64,000 nt of DNA from Radicibacter daui (GTDB lineage: Bacteria; Pseudomonadota; Alphaproteobacteria; Radicibacterales; Radicibacteraceae): positions 579,501-643,500 of the forward strand of contig CP131057.1 in assembly GCA_030657355.1 (NCBI GenBank), written 5' to 3'. A program made the translations under genes and the position numbers. Positions 29,826 through 38,484 of this stretch are shown here, piece after piece. Positions within the stretch are counted from its first letter, which is position 1. Each line of letters begins with the position of its first letter. The notes beneath the pieces were generated by a model. The model ran no database searches. It saw only the letters and a list, made by a program, of their open reading frames with translations, and was not told the DNA's origin.

Positions 29826-29842
29826 CTTGACAACATTTCTTT
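29826..29842. promoter_or_regulatory. Candidate GntR operator near the Asp-box gene promoter
   Basis: CTTGACAACATTTCTTT matches the motif at 29705-29721 at 15 of 17 positions. It lies 51 bases before the Asp-box gene and includes a TTGACA that could be a -35 box. The intervening ~100 bases are strongly AT-rich and otherwise unassigned. Confidence 0.5.
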
Positions 29843-29892
29843 TTCGGCAAAGCTGCGGCATAAGGTTCCCAGAAGTTCTCTCGGAGATAAAA

Positions 29893-31077
29893 ATGACACC
29901 GGAGGAAATTGCCCGCGCCATGACCGGGGTGCTCGCCACCCCGGCGCCGGGCCGCGTGGAAGCATTGCTGCCCTCGCCCAAGGTGCAGAACCATGCGGCT
30001 TTCCTGCATCGCCTGCCGAACGGCGCGCTGGCCTGCGCCTGGTTTGGCGGCACGCTGGAAGGCAAATCGGACATTTCCGTCTATGCATCCGTCCTGTTGC
30101 CGGGCGCTGCCAGTTGGGGCCCCGCTTGCCAGCTGAGCTTTGACGCCGCCCGTTCGGAACAGAATCCGGTACTGTTCACTGCGCCGGACGGCCAGCTCTG
30201 GCTTTTCCATACCGCCCAGCCTTCCGGCAACCAGGACGAATGCCAGATCCGCATGGCGCCGCTGGCCATCGATCCGGCGGATGCGACACGGCTCATTTCC
30301 GGCGAAGGTCACTTTCTTGACCTGCCGCGTGGCTGCTTTATCCGGGCGCCGCTGGTGGTGCGGGAAGATGGCGCCTGGCTGCTGCCGATCTTCCGCTGCG
30401 TTCCCCGCCCCGGCCAGCGCTGGAACGGCAGCCACGATATTGCGGCCGTCGGCGTTAGCCGGGATGGCGGGCGCAGCTGGTCGCTCGAGCCGGTGCCGGA
30501 CTCAACGGGCTCGGTGCATATGAGCCCCGTCACCCTCGGCAATGGCCGTTATGCCGCCTTCTACCGGCGCCGCCAGGCCGATTTTGTCCACCGCTCGGAA
30601 AGCACCGATGGCGGCCGCAGCTGGTCCGCCCCCGCCGCAACCGACATTCCCAACAACAACTCTTCCATCGCCGCCATCCGCCTTAATGACGGGCGGGTTG
30701 CCGTGCTGTGCAACCCGGCCTCGGCCGCAACCTCCGCCTCGCGCCGCCAGTCGCTCTATGACGAACTGGGTGAGGAAGATGGCCGCCCGGATGCCGATCC
30801 GGAAGGCGGCTGCTCGCCCATCTGGGGCGTCGAGCGTGCGCCGGTGGCGCTCTGCCTTTCGAGCGACGGCGGCAACACCTTCCCCGAGCGGCTTGTCATT
30901 GAGGACGGGCCGGGCACCTGCACCTCGAATGACTCGACGGACGGGCGCAACAAGGAAATGTCCTACCCCTGGCTGCTGCAGGATGCCGACGGCACGCTGC
31001 ATCTCGCCTACACCTACCATCGGCGCGGCATCAAATATGTGCGCCTTGCCGCGGACCGGATTCCGCCGGCAGCCTGA
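29893..31077 (+). CDS. Sialidase-like Asp-box (BNR) protein, cytoplasmic
   Basis: This 394-residue beta-propeller protein has three Asp-box motifs, [16 protein letters not shown] and SSDGGNTF, at regular intervals. Sialidases and related exo-glycosidases share this fold. No signal peptide is visible ([20 protein letters not shown]), so it should act on imported material. The ATG at 29893 has CGGAGATAAA upstream, whereas an earlier in-frame ATG lies over the operator. It is followed 17 bases later by the PdxA2-like dehydrogenase. A glycosidase or a lyase/isomerase of the same propeller fold are the alternatives. The substrate is unknown. Confidence 0.85.
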   Translation: MTPEEIARAMTGVLATPAPGRVEALLPSPKVQNHAAFLHRLPNGALACAWFGGTLEGKSDISVYASVLLPGAASWGPACQLSFDAARSEQNPVLFTAPDGQLWLFHTAQPSGNQDECQIRMAPLAIDPADATRLISGEGHFLDLPRGCFIRAPLVVREDGAWLLPIFRCVPRPGQRWNGSHDIAAVGVSRDGGRSWSLEPVPDSTGSVHMSPVTLGNGRYAAFYRRRQADFVHRSESTDGGRSWSAPAATDIPNNNSSIAAIRLNDGRVAVLCNPASAATSASRRQSLYDELGEEDGRPDADPEGGCSPIWGVERAPVALCLSSDGGNTFPERLVIEDGPGTCTSNDSTDGRNKEMSYPWLLQDADGTLHLAYTYHRRGIKYVRLAADRIPPAA

Positions 31078-31094
31078 CTGGAGAAAGCACCCCC

Positions 31095-32039
31095 ATGAGC
31101 AAGATCATTGGCATTACCATGGGCGATCCGGCCGGCGTCGGCCCCGAGATCTGCATCCGCGCCCTTGCCGAAATGAGCGCCGAGGACCGCGCCAATACCC
31201 GCATCTATGGCAACCTGCCGACGCTTGAAGCCGCCCGCGCGGCACTTGGCCTCGATGTCGATCTCACCGGCGCCGTGGTTGACCTGCCCATCGTGGGCGC
31301 GCCGCTGCCCTGGGGCAAACTGAGCCCGGTTGCCGGCGATGCCGCCTTCCGCTTCATCGAAAAGGCCGTGCGCGATTCCGAGGCCGGCGCCATCGGCTGC
31401 ATCGTGACCGCTCCCATCAACAAGGAGGCGCTCAATTCCGCCGGCCATCATTATGACGGCCATACCGGCATGCTGCGCTCCCTTACCGGGGCCGAGGCGG
31501 CTTTCATGCTGCTGGCGTCGGAGAAGCTGAAGGTCATCCACGTCTCGACCCACGTGTCCCTCAGCGATGCCATCAAGCGCGCGACGACCCAGCGCATCCT
31601 CGACACCATCCGTGCCGGCCATCGCCACCTGCAACGCATCGGTTTTGCCGCGCCGCGCATCGCCGTTGCCGGCATCAATCCGCATTGCGGCGAACATGGC
31701 CTTTTCGGCACCGAGGATGAGGACCAGATCGCGCCGGCGGTGGAGCTGGCCCGGGCAGAGGGCATCGACGTCCAGGGCCCGATCTCGGCCGACACCGTCT
31801 ATTACCGCGCTTTCTCCGGCGCCTTCGATCTCGTGGTCGCCCAGTACCACGATCAGGGTCACATCCCCATCAAGCTGGTGGCCTTCGACACCACGGTGAA
31901 TGTCTCGGTCGAACTGCCGATCGACCGCACCTCCGTCGACCACGGCACCGCCTTCGACATCGCCGGCAAGGGCATTGCCAACCACGTCAACCTGAATGCC
32001 GCGATCGCCTACGCGCGCAACCTGGTGGCGGGCAAATAA
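31095..32039 (+). CDS. pdxA2: PdxA2-like four-carbon acid sugar 4-phosphate dehydrogenase
   Basis: This 314-residue member of the PdxA family oxidises and decarboxylates 4-phospho-threonate/erythronate-like acids to dihydroxyacetone phosphate. Visible motifs are [11 protein letters not shown] at the N-terminus, the metal histidines in [10 protein letters not shown] and [11 protein letters not shown], and [13 protein letters not shown]. Pairing with a DUF1537 kinase (34933-35991) in the same locus distinguishes the catabolic PdxA2 from the vitamin B6 enzyme. The ATG follows GGAGAAAGCACCCCC and lies 17 bases after the Asp-box gene. It should act on the phosphorylated product of the DUF1537 kinase. 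Confidence 0.88.
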   Translation: MSKIIGITMGDPAGVGPEICIRALAEMSAEDRANTRIYGNLPTLEAARAALGLDVDLTGAVVDLPIVGAPLPWGKLSPVAGDAAFRFIEKAVRDSEAGAIGCIVTAPINKEALNSAGHHYDGHTGMLRSLTGAEAAFMLLASEKLKVIHVSTHVSLSDAIKRATTQRILDTIRAGHRHLQRIGFAAPRIAVAGINPHCGEHGLFGTEDEDQIAPAVELARAEGIDVQGPISADTVYYRAFSGAFDLVVAQYHDQGHIPIKLVAFDTTVNVSVELPIDRTSVDHGTAFDIAGKGIANHVNLNAAIAYARNLVAGK

Positions 32040-32077
32040 GCCCTTCGTCGCGAACGATATTTCAAGGAAACGCATCC

Positions 32078-32986
32078 ATGAGTTTTGCCATCGAGGGCGT
32101 CTATTGCGCCGCCGCCACCCCCTTGCAGGAAAATGGCACGCCCGACCTGCCGCTGTTCGGTGAACATTGCCGCGCGCTGCTGGCGGAAGGGTGCCACGGC
32201 GTGGCCCTGCTCGGCAGCACCGGCGAGGCCAGTTCCTTCGGAGTGAAGGAACGTATGGATCTGCTGGAGGCCGCGATGAAAGCCGGCGTGCCGGCAACCG
32301 CCCTGCTGCCCGGCACCTCTGTGCCCGCCATCACCGACACCGTGACCCTGACGCGCCATGCCGTGGAAGCCGGGGTCAAGGGCGTGGTGATGCTGCCGCC
32401 CTTCTATTACAAGGCCTTCAGCGACGAAGGGCTCTTCCGCTTTTATGCCAGCGTGATCGAGAAGGTGGCCGACAGCCGTCTCAAGATCGTGCTCTATCAC
32501 ATCCCCATGCTGACGGGCGTTCCCATCAGCCACGGCCTCATCGCCCTCTTGCGCAAGGCGTTTCCGGATACCGTCGTCGGCATCAAGGACAGCGACGGCA
32601 AGATCGAGAACATGCACCAGATGTCGGCGAATTTTGCCGGCCTTGGTGTGCTGGCCGGCGCCGATCCGCTGCTGCTGCCGGTGCTCGAAGGCGGCGGCGC
32701 AGGCTGCATCACCGCTTCCTCCAACCTCGTCGCCCCCGACCTGCGCTTCGTCTACGACAACTGGCAGAACCCGGCCAGGGCTGCCGAGGTCAAGGCGGCG
32801 CAGGAACGCATCGTCGCCTGGCGCACCCTCACCAACGCCTATGTGCAGCTTCCCACGGTCAAGACCATGATCGCGCGCCGGCGCGGCAATATGGGCTGGC
32901 TCAATGTTCACCCGCCTTTCGTCCCGCTCGACCCGGCGGAGCGCGAAAAGGTCTGGGCCGAGATGGCCCGGCTTGAAGCGCTCTGA
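32078..32986 (+). CDS. DapA-family (dihydrodipicolinate synthase/N-acetylneuraminate lyase-like) aldolase or dehydratase
   Basis: This 302-residue TIM-barrel enzyme has a Schiff-base lysine K170 in VVGIKDSDG, a catalytic tyrosine Y140 in LYHIP and the GSTGE substrate loop at 46-50. The family cleaves or dehydrates 2-keto acids. In this locus a 2-keto-3-deoxy sugar acid aldolase or dehydratase is more likely than lysine biosynthesis. It lies 38 bases after the PdxA2 gene, with AAGGAAACGCATCC upstream, and 24 bases before the alcohol dehydrogenase. The exact substrate cannot be read from sequence. Confidence 0.9.
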   Translation: MSFAIEGVYCAAATPLQENGTPDLPLFGEHCRALLAEGCHGVALLGSTGEASSFGVKERMDLLEAAMKAGVPATALLPGTSVPAITDTVTLTRHAVEAGVKGVVMLPPFYYKAFSDEGLFRFYASVIEKVADSRLKIVLYHIPMLTGVPISHGLIALLRKAFPDTVVGIKDSDGKIENMHQMSANFAGLGVLAGADPLLLPVLEGGGAGCITASSNLVAPDLRFVYDNWQNPARAAEVKAAQERIVAWRTLTNAYVQLPTVKTMIARRRGNMGWLNVHPPFVPLDPAEREKVWAEMARLEAL

Positions 32987-33010
32987 AGCAAAAAGGGGAG
33001 GAGAATTCCC

Positions 33011-34147
33011 ATGAGCAGCATGACTGGCAGCATGGCCCGCATCATCACCCTGCATCAGCCCCGCCGGCTTGAGATCGGCGAAAATGCCGCTGCCCGCCTT
33101 GGCGACTGGGCAGCGGATTTCTCGCGCATCTTCGTGCTGGCAACCCCGCATACGGCCGGCTTCGTCGGCAAGCTGGGCCTCAAGGGCACGGTCAGCCTGT
33201 TCGATGCCATTCCCGGCGAGCCGGATATCGCCACCTTCGAAGCCGCGCTGGAAGCCGCCCGCAAGGCCAGACCCGATCTCGTGATCGGCCTTGGTGGCGG
33301 TTCGGTTCTGGATGTTGCCAAACTGGTGGCCGCGCTCTGGGATGGCGAGCAAACCCTGTTTGACGTTGCCGGCCCCAACAAGGTGGCCGGCCGCCGCACC
33401 GCGCTGGCCCAGGTGGCAACCACTGCGGGCACCGGGTCGGAGGCTGGCATCCGCTCGCTCATCACCGACCCGGAAAAGGGCAACAAGATCGCGGTCGAGA
33501 GCCCGTATCTGATTGCGGATATCGCCATCCTCGATCCGGTGCTGACCTATACCGTGCCGCCCGCCGTCACCGCCGCCACCGGCATCGACGCCATGGCGCA
33601 CTGCGTGGAAGCCTTCACCAACATCAAGGCACATCCGGTGATCGACGGTTATGCCCGCATGGGCATTGACCTTGTCGGCCGCTATCTCGCCCGTGCCGTG
33701 CGCGACGGGGCGGATACCGAAGCGCGCGAAGGCATGATGCTCGCCTCCTTCTATGGCGGCATCTGCCTCGGGCCGGTCAACACGGCCGCCGGCCACGCCC
33801 TGGCCTATCCGCTTGGCACGCGCCTCAGCCTGCCGCACGGGCTCGCCAACGCCATCATCTTCCCGCATGTGCTGGCCTATAACCAGCCGGTGGCAAGCGC
33901 CAAGACGGCCGAAATCGTCGCCGCGCTTGGCCTTGACGCACGCGCAAAGGATGAAGGGTTGCTGAAGGCGGCCTGCGGCTTCTGCGCCGATCTTGGGGTG
34001 GAAATGCGCCTCTCGGCCCACAAGGCGCGGGAAGACCAGCTTTCCGGCTTTGCGGAGGAAGCGCACGCTATCCGCCGCCTGATGGACAACAACCCGCGCG
34101 ACATGAGCGTTGCGGATGTGCGGGCGATCTATCAGGCCGCCTACTGA
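33011..34147 (+). CDS. Iron-containing alcohol dehydrogenase
   Basis: This 378-residue NAD(P)-dependent dehydrogenase of the group III family has an N-terminal nucleotide domain with VIGLGGGSVLDVAKL. The metal-binding helices follow, with ATGIDAMAHCVEAF and LSLPHGLANAI supplying ligands. The strong RBS GGGGAGGAG lies a few bases upstream. It may reduce or oxidise an aldehyde or tartronate-semialdehyde-like intermediate of the sugar-acid pathway. It ends the plus-strand operon, and its stop faces the GntR gene across a hairpin. Confidence 0.9.
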   Translation: MSSMTGSMARIITLHQPRRLEIGENAAARLGDWAADFSRIFVLATPHTAGFVGKLGLKGTVSLFDAIPGEPDIATFEAALEAARKARPDLVIGLGGGSVLDVAKLVAALWDGEQTLFDVAGPNKVAGRRTALAQVATTAGTGSEAGIRSLITDPEKGNKIAVESPYLIADIAILDPVLTYTVPPAVTAATGIDAMAHCVEAFTNIKAHPVIDGYARMGIDLVGRYLARAVRDGADTEAREGMMLASFYGGICLGPVNTAAGHALAYPLGTRLSLPHGLANAIIFPHVLAYNQPVASAKTAEIVAALGLDARAKDEGLLKAACGFCADLGVEMRLSAHKAREDQLSGFAEEAHAIRRLMDNNPRDMSVADVRAIYQAAY

Positions 34148-34159
34148 CGAATAAACCGG

Positions 34160-34192
34160 ATACCGGCCGGGGGCTCAGGCCTCCGCCGGTAT
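34160..34192. terminator. Hairpin between convergent genes
   Basis: ATACCGGC (34160-34167) pairs with GCCGGTAT (34185-34192). Inside, GGGGGC pairs with GCCTCC through one wobble, giving a long stem with one bulge and a TCAG loop. It lies at the junction of the convergent alcohol dehydrogenase and GntR genes and could stop transcription from both sides, although no T-run follows. Confidence 0.5.
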
Positions 34193-34936
34193 GGCAACCT
34201 CGTCGATGATGGTGCCATCCGGCCGCCGGCGCTCAAACAGGCGCTCGCGCGAACCGATAAGGTGGTTTTTCATCCGCTCGCGCGCAATATCCGGCTGGCG
34301 CTCGCGGATCGCCTCGAAGATTGCGGCATGCTCGCCAAAAACGCGGGTGAGGCCACTGGCCTCGCGTTTTACCGAGGCGCCGTGAAAGCGCATGCCGACG
34401 GCGATATGGTCCTTGAGCGCTTCCATGGCGGTGGAGAAGTAGGTGTTCTCCGAGGCATTGGCGATGGAGAGATGGAACTGGAAGTCGGCATCCTCGCGAT
34501 GCGACAGCCGGTTGGTGGCATCGCGCAGCAGATCGAGCGCGGCGCTGATGCCGGCCAGCGTCTCCGGCCGATGCCGTTCGGCCGCCAGCGCGGCCGCTTC
34601 CGGCTCCACCGTCAGGCGAAATTCGTAGCAGCTGAGCAGATCGGACACATTTTCCAGCTGGCCGAACCCCAGCGGCTGGCGCAGGCCGAGCTGACGTACG
34701 AAGCTGCCGGCGCCCTGGCGGGAATAAATCAGTCCCTGATCGCGCAGCCGCTTCAGCGCCTCCCGCACCACCGGGCGCGACACCTCGAACTCGGCAGCCA
34801 GTTCATGCTCCGTCGGCAGCCGCTCATCCGGGCGGTAGGAGCCTGATTTGATGGCGCGTTGCATCCGGTCGAAGACAAGATCTGCAAGGCTTTTGCGGCC
34901 ACTGCTGTTTGCTGCTGCCCGTGCCATCTCCCTCAC
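34175..34936 (-). CDS. GntR-family regulator, FadR/FCD type
   Basis: This 253-residue regulator has an N-terminal winged helix at about residues 15-80 (RLPTEHELAAEFEVSRPVVR) and an all-helical FCD ligand domain. Metal-ligand-type residues lie in DADFQFHLSIANAS and GEHAAIFEAIRE. The GTG start at 34936 overlaps the kinase stop (GTGA). An ATG at 34927 is the alternative but lies too close to its ribosome-binding site. It is the obvious controller of this sugar-acid locus and probably binds the repeated CTTGwCAACATTT motifs in the 29.7-29.85 kb divergent region. Confidence 0.9.
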   Translation of the reverse strand: MREMARAAANSSGRKSLADLVFDRMQRAIKSGSYRPDERLPTEHELAAEFEVSRPVVREALKRLRDQGLIYSRQGAGSFVRQLGLRQPLGFGQLENVSDLLSCYEFRLTVEPEAAALAAERHRPETLAGISAALDLLRDATNRLSHREDADFQFHLSIANASENTYFSTAMEALKDHIAVGMRFHGASVKREASGLTRVFGEHAAIFEAIRERQPDIARERMKNHLIGSRERLFERRRPDGTIIDEVAIPAEA

Positions 34937-35991
34937 CCCGCTGCACCGATCATGTCTGCGACCTGCGTCAGTGTTTCCACGCCGCCGAAACCGCCCGATT
35001 TTGCGACAATCGTCAAGGTCTTCCCGTCCGCCTGACGCGCCACCGCAACCGGCAGGCCCGGCAGGCAGTCGCCCAGAAGCCGCAGGCGGTGGATGCCCAT
35101 GGCCATCAGCACCGCTTCCGCCGTCGCGCCGCCGGTCATCAGCACCGTGTCATAGCGGCTCGTAAAAGCCGGATGCAGCCCGGAAGCAAGCCGCTCGCCC
35201 ACTTCAGCCCCCGTCGATTTCCCGGCGCCCGGCAACGCCTGAACCAGCGCCAGATCGCCAGTGCCCGGCGCCCCCTCGATAACCCCGTCCGGCGCCGGTA
35301 CGAACTGAAGGCCGGGCCGGCTTTGCCGCAGATGCGCCACCTGCGCCAACGTGATGGGATCGCGCGAACCGATCAGCATCAGCCCGCGCGGGCCGGCAAG
35401 GGCCGGTGCGGTCGCAACGTCCCTGCCCGTCATCTGCCGCGCCAGCACTTCGGCAAGGCCGCGCGCCCCGATCAGCAGCCCATCCTCTCCAAAGGCAGCA
35501 AGCGCCGCCGCCATTTCGGCATCGCTCGCCACTTCCGGTATCGTGCAGCGATCCGCAAATTCTCCGAGTTGTCCCGCCACCGGGATAGGCGTCTCGACAC
35601 CGAAGCCCGTCACCGCCCCGCCCCGCACGATCCGCCCGAAATCCGGAATGGCCGGCGCCACCAGGGCACGGGTGAAGGAAAGTGCCGACAGCTCCGCCGG
35701 GATATGTCCCTTGAGGCGGGAATCCACCTTCTTGAACAGGCGCACACCCGCCGGCAGCTGCGCGACCGCTGCCGCGACAGCAGCCTTCGCCGCTTCCGGC
35801 GTTATTTCGCGCGAGCAGGTGCTGACCGTCACCACCTCCGCCCCGCTGACCACGGCATCCGCTACCGCCTCCGGCCTCAGCGCCACCTCGACCCGAAGAC
35901 CCCGCCCGGCAAACCCCGCCGACGCATCGAGTGCACCGGTCAGATCGTCGGCGATGATGGCAAGGCGCAAGGGCGAGAAAACAGGGGACAT
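34933..35991 (-). CDS. Four-carbon acid sugar kinase (DUF1537 family)
   Basis: This 352-residue kinase phosphorylates C4 acid sugars such as threonate or erythronate. Signature motifs are IIADDLTGALDASAGFA near the N-terminus (ADDLTGALD), KVDSRLKGHIPAE and the C-terminal nucleotide site TGGATAEAVLMAM. It is shorter than the ~400-430 residues common in the family. It is the first gene on its transcript and is followed by the GntR gene with a four-base overlap. It should feed the PdxA2-like dehydrogenase on the opposite strand. It is immediately next to the AT-rich island. Confidence 0.9.
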   Translation of the reverse strand: MSPVFSPLRLAIIADDLTGALDASAGFAGRGLRVEVALRPEAVADAVVSGAEVVTVSTCSREITPEAAKAAVAAAVAQLPAGVRLFKKVDSRLKGHIPAELSALSFTRALVAPAIPDFGRIVRGGAVTGFGVETPIPVAGQLGEFADRCTIPEVASDAEMAAALAAFGEDGLLIGARGLAEVLARQMTGRDVATAPALAGPRGLMLIGSRDPITLAQVAHLRQSRPGLQFVPAPDGVIEGAPGTGDLALVQALPGAGKSTGAEVGERLASGLHPAFTSRYDTVLMTGGATAEAVLMAMGIHRLRLLGDCLPGLPVAVARQADGKTLTIVAKSGGFGGVETLTQVADMIGAAG

Positions 35992-36518
35992 TCCAAAACC
36001 GCGAGAAGAATGAAGGGCTTGTCAGAACCAGAGCGCAGAACCGCCCCAGCTTCCACAAAAATTGTTATTTCATTCTTATAAGCAGATGAATTTTAAGTCA
36101 AAAGCGCTTTACAAGATATTTAACAACCGTGCCATCGAAGGCTATGCAAGAATCCTTAGCTTTGCAGAAAATTGTATCGCCCCGTTCTCCGACGGAATGA
36201 ATTGTGCTCCACCACGGTTAGCGCCGCTTCGGGTCATATTGCTCCGACAGCCACGAAGGCAGCAGCCTTCAATCCCCTTCGAAAGCCCATCGCGCTGAAC
36301 TGAAGCTATATCTGTTCAAGGTGGGGGCCGGAGACGAAACCGCGTCAGGTCCAAGACAGAAGCAAGCTGCTTTTAGCCTCGTCTGGAAGCATCGACCGCC
36401 CTCAGGAGGGGTAGTTTCAGCCAACTCAGCAACCCAAATTCACTCTTGGATTCCCGACCCGGGCCCATTACGCTCGAAATCGGATTCCATGCCATCCAAA
36501 ATTGAACAGGCCGCGACC
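35992..36518. other. AT-rich left flank of the ParA/cyclase island, no gene recognised
   Basis: These 527 bases separate the kinase start from the ParA-like gene. GC falls sharply from about 36060. A short open frame at 36062-36298 has no recognisable domain and poor coding character. The kinase promoter should be at the left end and the ParA promoter at the right. I found no direct repeats, tRNA or integrase that would define the island edge. Confidence 0.5.
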
Positions 36519-37529
36519 ATGAAAGAGAGAAAAGTTTTTACACTCTATAATCACAAAGGTGGCGTATCAAAAACAACAACCAATTTTAACCTCGCAGTTT
36601 TCCTATCTCAGCGCCTCAATAAAAAAGTATTACTAGTCGATGCAGATCCACAAAGTAATTTGACAGAGACTTTTTTTGCTTCGGCAGATACCGACACCCT
36701 CCCTGGAACATCAATCTATGAGACTCTACGACCTCGCTTTGAGGGAAATGCGTCTCGTATTGACGTTAAAAATTTGGTTTTACCTGACCACCCAGTTTAC
36801 AAAAACCTTTATATTTTACGCGGGGATTGGAATTTCAGCCTAGCGGAGAGATTTCTATCGAATGCTCTGTCTCTTGCAATAACCGAGAGCGTGCATGAAA
36901 AACAAACTTATAATGTATTTTACAATTTATTTAATGATTTGATTAAAGAGCATAATTTTGACTATATTTTGCTCGACCTCGGGCCATCGAGCGGCGCGAT
37001 TACGAATCTTGCACTCTTGAGCTGTGATGGTTACTTCATTCCTGTTACTCCTGACCGCTTTTGCGCCCAAGCCGTCACCGCCCTCGCGAATCTTATTAAG
37101 ACTTGGATTGAACGGCATCGAAAGGTCATAGCAACCTTCGAGCCGTTCGGACTCTCATCATTCCCCGGCGAACCAGTCTTCTACGGCGGCATTAGCCAGA
37201 ATTTCAAGGCGTATGCGGGTCGCACCCGAAAGCCATACCAGTATTGGGAGGCTGAAATTCTTAAGATTATACGCGAAAAAATTGTCAGTGAACTGCCGTC
37301 CCAGAAGACAGCTTCGGAATATGTTGCAAGCATACGTGATTTCGGAGGATTGGCGCCAGTTTCTCAACTCGTTGGCAAGGCGATCTTTGATCTCAATAAG
37401 AGCGATACGCAATTTGCATCGGAAAAGGGCGCGGCATGGCAGGGGGTAGCACTCGAAAGCTGGATGGATCGGGCCGAAGAATACGGCAATGAAATAGAAA
37501 AAATTGCAGGAGCCATAATAAATGGCTGA
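36519..37529 (+). CDS. ParA/MinD-like ATPase (SIMIBI class) of a two-gene island
   Basis: This 336-residue ATPase has a deviant Walker A KGGVSKTT at residues 13-20 with the signature lysine. It also has VDADPQSN (D41 and D43, switch I) and a Walker B-like YILLDLGPSSGAITN. An insert between about residues 60 and 130 (rich in Asn/Leu, including RGDWNFSLAERFLSNAL) is larger than in plasmid ParA. The start at 36519 begins right before the ATPase core, and an in-frame ATG at 36489 is possible. Codon use is AT-rich, unlike the neighbours. No ParB, replication gene or centromere-like repeat is present. Its stop overlaps the cyclase-like gene by eight bases. Confidence 0.88.
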   Translation: MKERKVFTLYNHKGGVSKTTTNFNLAVFLSQRLNKKVLLVDADPQSNLTETFFASADTDTLPGTSIYETLRPRFEGNASRIDVKNLVLPDHPVYKNLYILRGDWNFSLAERFLSNALSLAITESVHEKQTYNVFYNLFNDLIKEHNFDYILLDLGPSSGAITNLALLSCDGYFIPVTPDRFCAQAVTALANLIKTWIERHRKVIATFEPFGLSSFPGEPVFYGGISQNFKAYAGRTRKPYQYWEAEILKIIREKIVSELPSQKTASEYVASIRDFGGLAPVSQLVGKAIFDLNKSDTQFASEKGAAWQGVALESWMDRAEEYGNEIEKIAGAIING

Positions 37530-38232
37530 TTATTCTTACGTGGCATTCCTAGATATTTTAGGATACAAGAACCTTCTCGATACTGATATTAAGAATGGAA
37601 ATCAGGCATTTAAAGAAAAAATGATAACTGCGTTTCACGTCTTTGATGATGTAAACGGAGCCCACTTTTCTCATCAAGCAATTTCGGATTCCATTTTTAT
37701 TACTTGTGCCGATAGAAATCTTATATTCGATTTAATCAACATATTGGGCAAGGTCTTTTGCAGCTTCCTAGAACAGGGGTTGCTTATTCGAGGAGGCGTC
37801 TCGTATGGAGAGCACTTCCACAATCAAACAATCACCTACAGTCCGGCTTTAACAAAATCTTATATGCTCGAGTCAACTTTGGCCGATTTTCCGAGAATTA
37901 TGGTCGATAACAACATACATGAAATGTTTCCGGACGCCTATGAACGCAAATTAATATTAAAGTCCGGGCCAAACTGGTTTCTTAATGTTATTAACGAGAA
38001 CAATCACCAATCCATTTGGGACAGTGCGAAGGCAATATTCGATGAATCTTCAGAGGAAATTCTCTCATCTGAACGAGTTCGCGCAAAACACCGATGGCTT
38101 CAAGACTACATTATAGAGGCCTGCCAATATATTGGCGTAAACCATTTGGAGAAAACGCCATATTTGCCCGTATTCGACTCATATTTAGCCCCGCACAATG
38201 ATCGCGCCCCTGCAGACGCTGACCACATCTGA
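37522..38232 (+). CDS. Class III nucleotidyl cyclase-like protein partnered with ParA-like ATPase
   Basis: The 236-residue product has the layout of the class III cyclase catalytic fold. The first metal aspartate is D11 in FLDILGY, the second D56 in AISDSIFI, then comes the hairpin LLIRGGVSYGE (R90-E97) and a following helix SPALTKSYMLES (107-118). In active cyclases that helix carries an Asn and an Arg. Here the aligned positions are T111 and M115, so cyclase activity is doubtful. No transmembrane or receptor domain is visible. The ATG overlaps the ParA-like stop (ATGGCTGA), implying translational coupling. Codon use is AT-rich. Function unknown; a nucleotide-binding partner or effector of the ATPase is plausible. 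Confidence 0.75.
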   Translation: MADYSYVAFLDILGYKNLLDTDIKNGNQAFKEKMITAFHVFDDVNGAHFSHQAISDSIFITCADRNLIFDLINILGKVFCSFLEQGLLIRGGVSYGEHFHNQTITYSPALTKSYMLESTLADFPRIMVDNNIHEMFPDAYERKLILKSGPNWFLNVINENNHQSIWDSAKAIFDESSEEILSSERVRAKHRWLQDYIIEACQYIGVNHLEKTPYLPVFDSYLAPHNDRAPADADHI

Positions 38233-38484
38233 CATGCCATTTGCTAAATTGATCTACCCCCTTGAATGTACTCGATATGATTCAGAGACCGTCCACTTCT
38301 GAAGGACTAACGACTGAAACGCAGACAGTTCAGACAAGAACATATTGTTGCTGCCGTAAATTAGGTAAAAGTTTAGCTGACTAAACGCCGGCGCCCCTTC
38401 TGTTCAGATCCCTTCCAAGAGCAGACAGAATTAAGTGCATTGTGACCGCAGCCCGATGTCCTAACCCCCTTTCCTGAAAGCTAT
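38233..38484. other. Right flank of island, no gene seen
   Basis: This AT-richer stretch separates the cyclase-like gene from the convergent iolB gene. No open frame, repeat or strong terminator hairpin was recognised. Confidence 0.45.

Noticed and set aside
32009-34066. 685-codon open frame on the minus strand
   Set aside because: Antisense to the DapA-family and alcohol dehydrogenase genes; low-complexity His/Gly/Arg-rich product.
36062-36298. Possible small gene of 78 codons before the ParA-like gene
   Set aside because: No ribosome-binding site, no recognisable domain and poor coding character.
36519-37529. Plasmid partition system
   Set aside because: No ParB, centromere-like repeats, replication gene or integrase nearby. 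The partner gene is cyclase-like instead.
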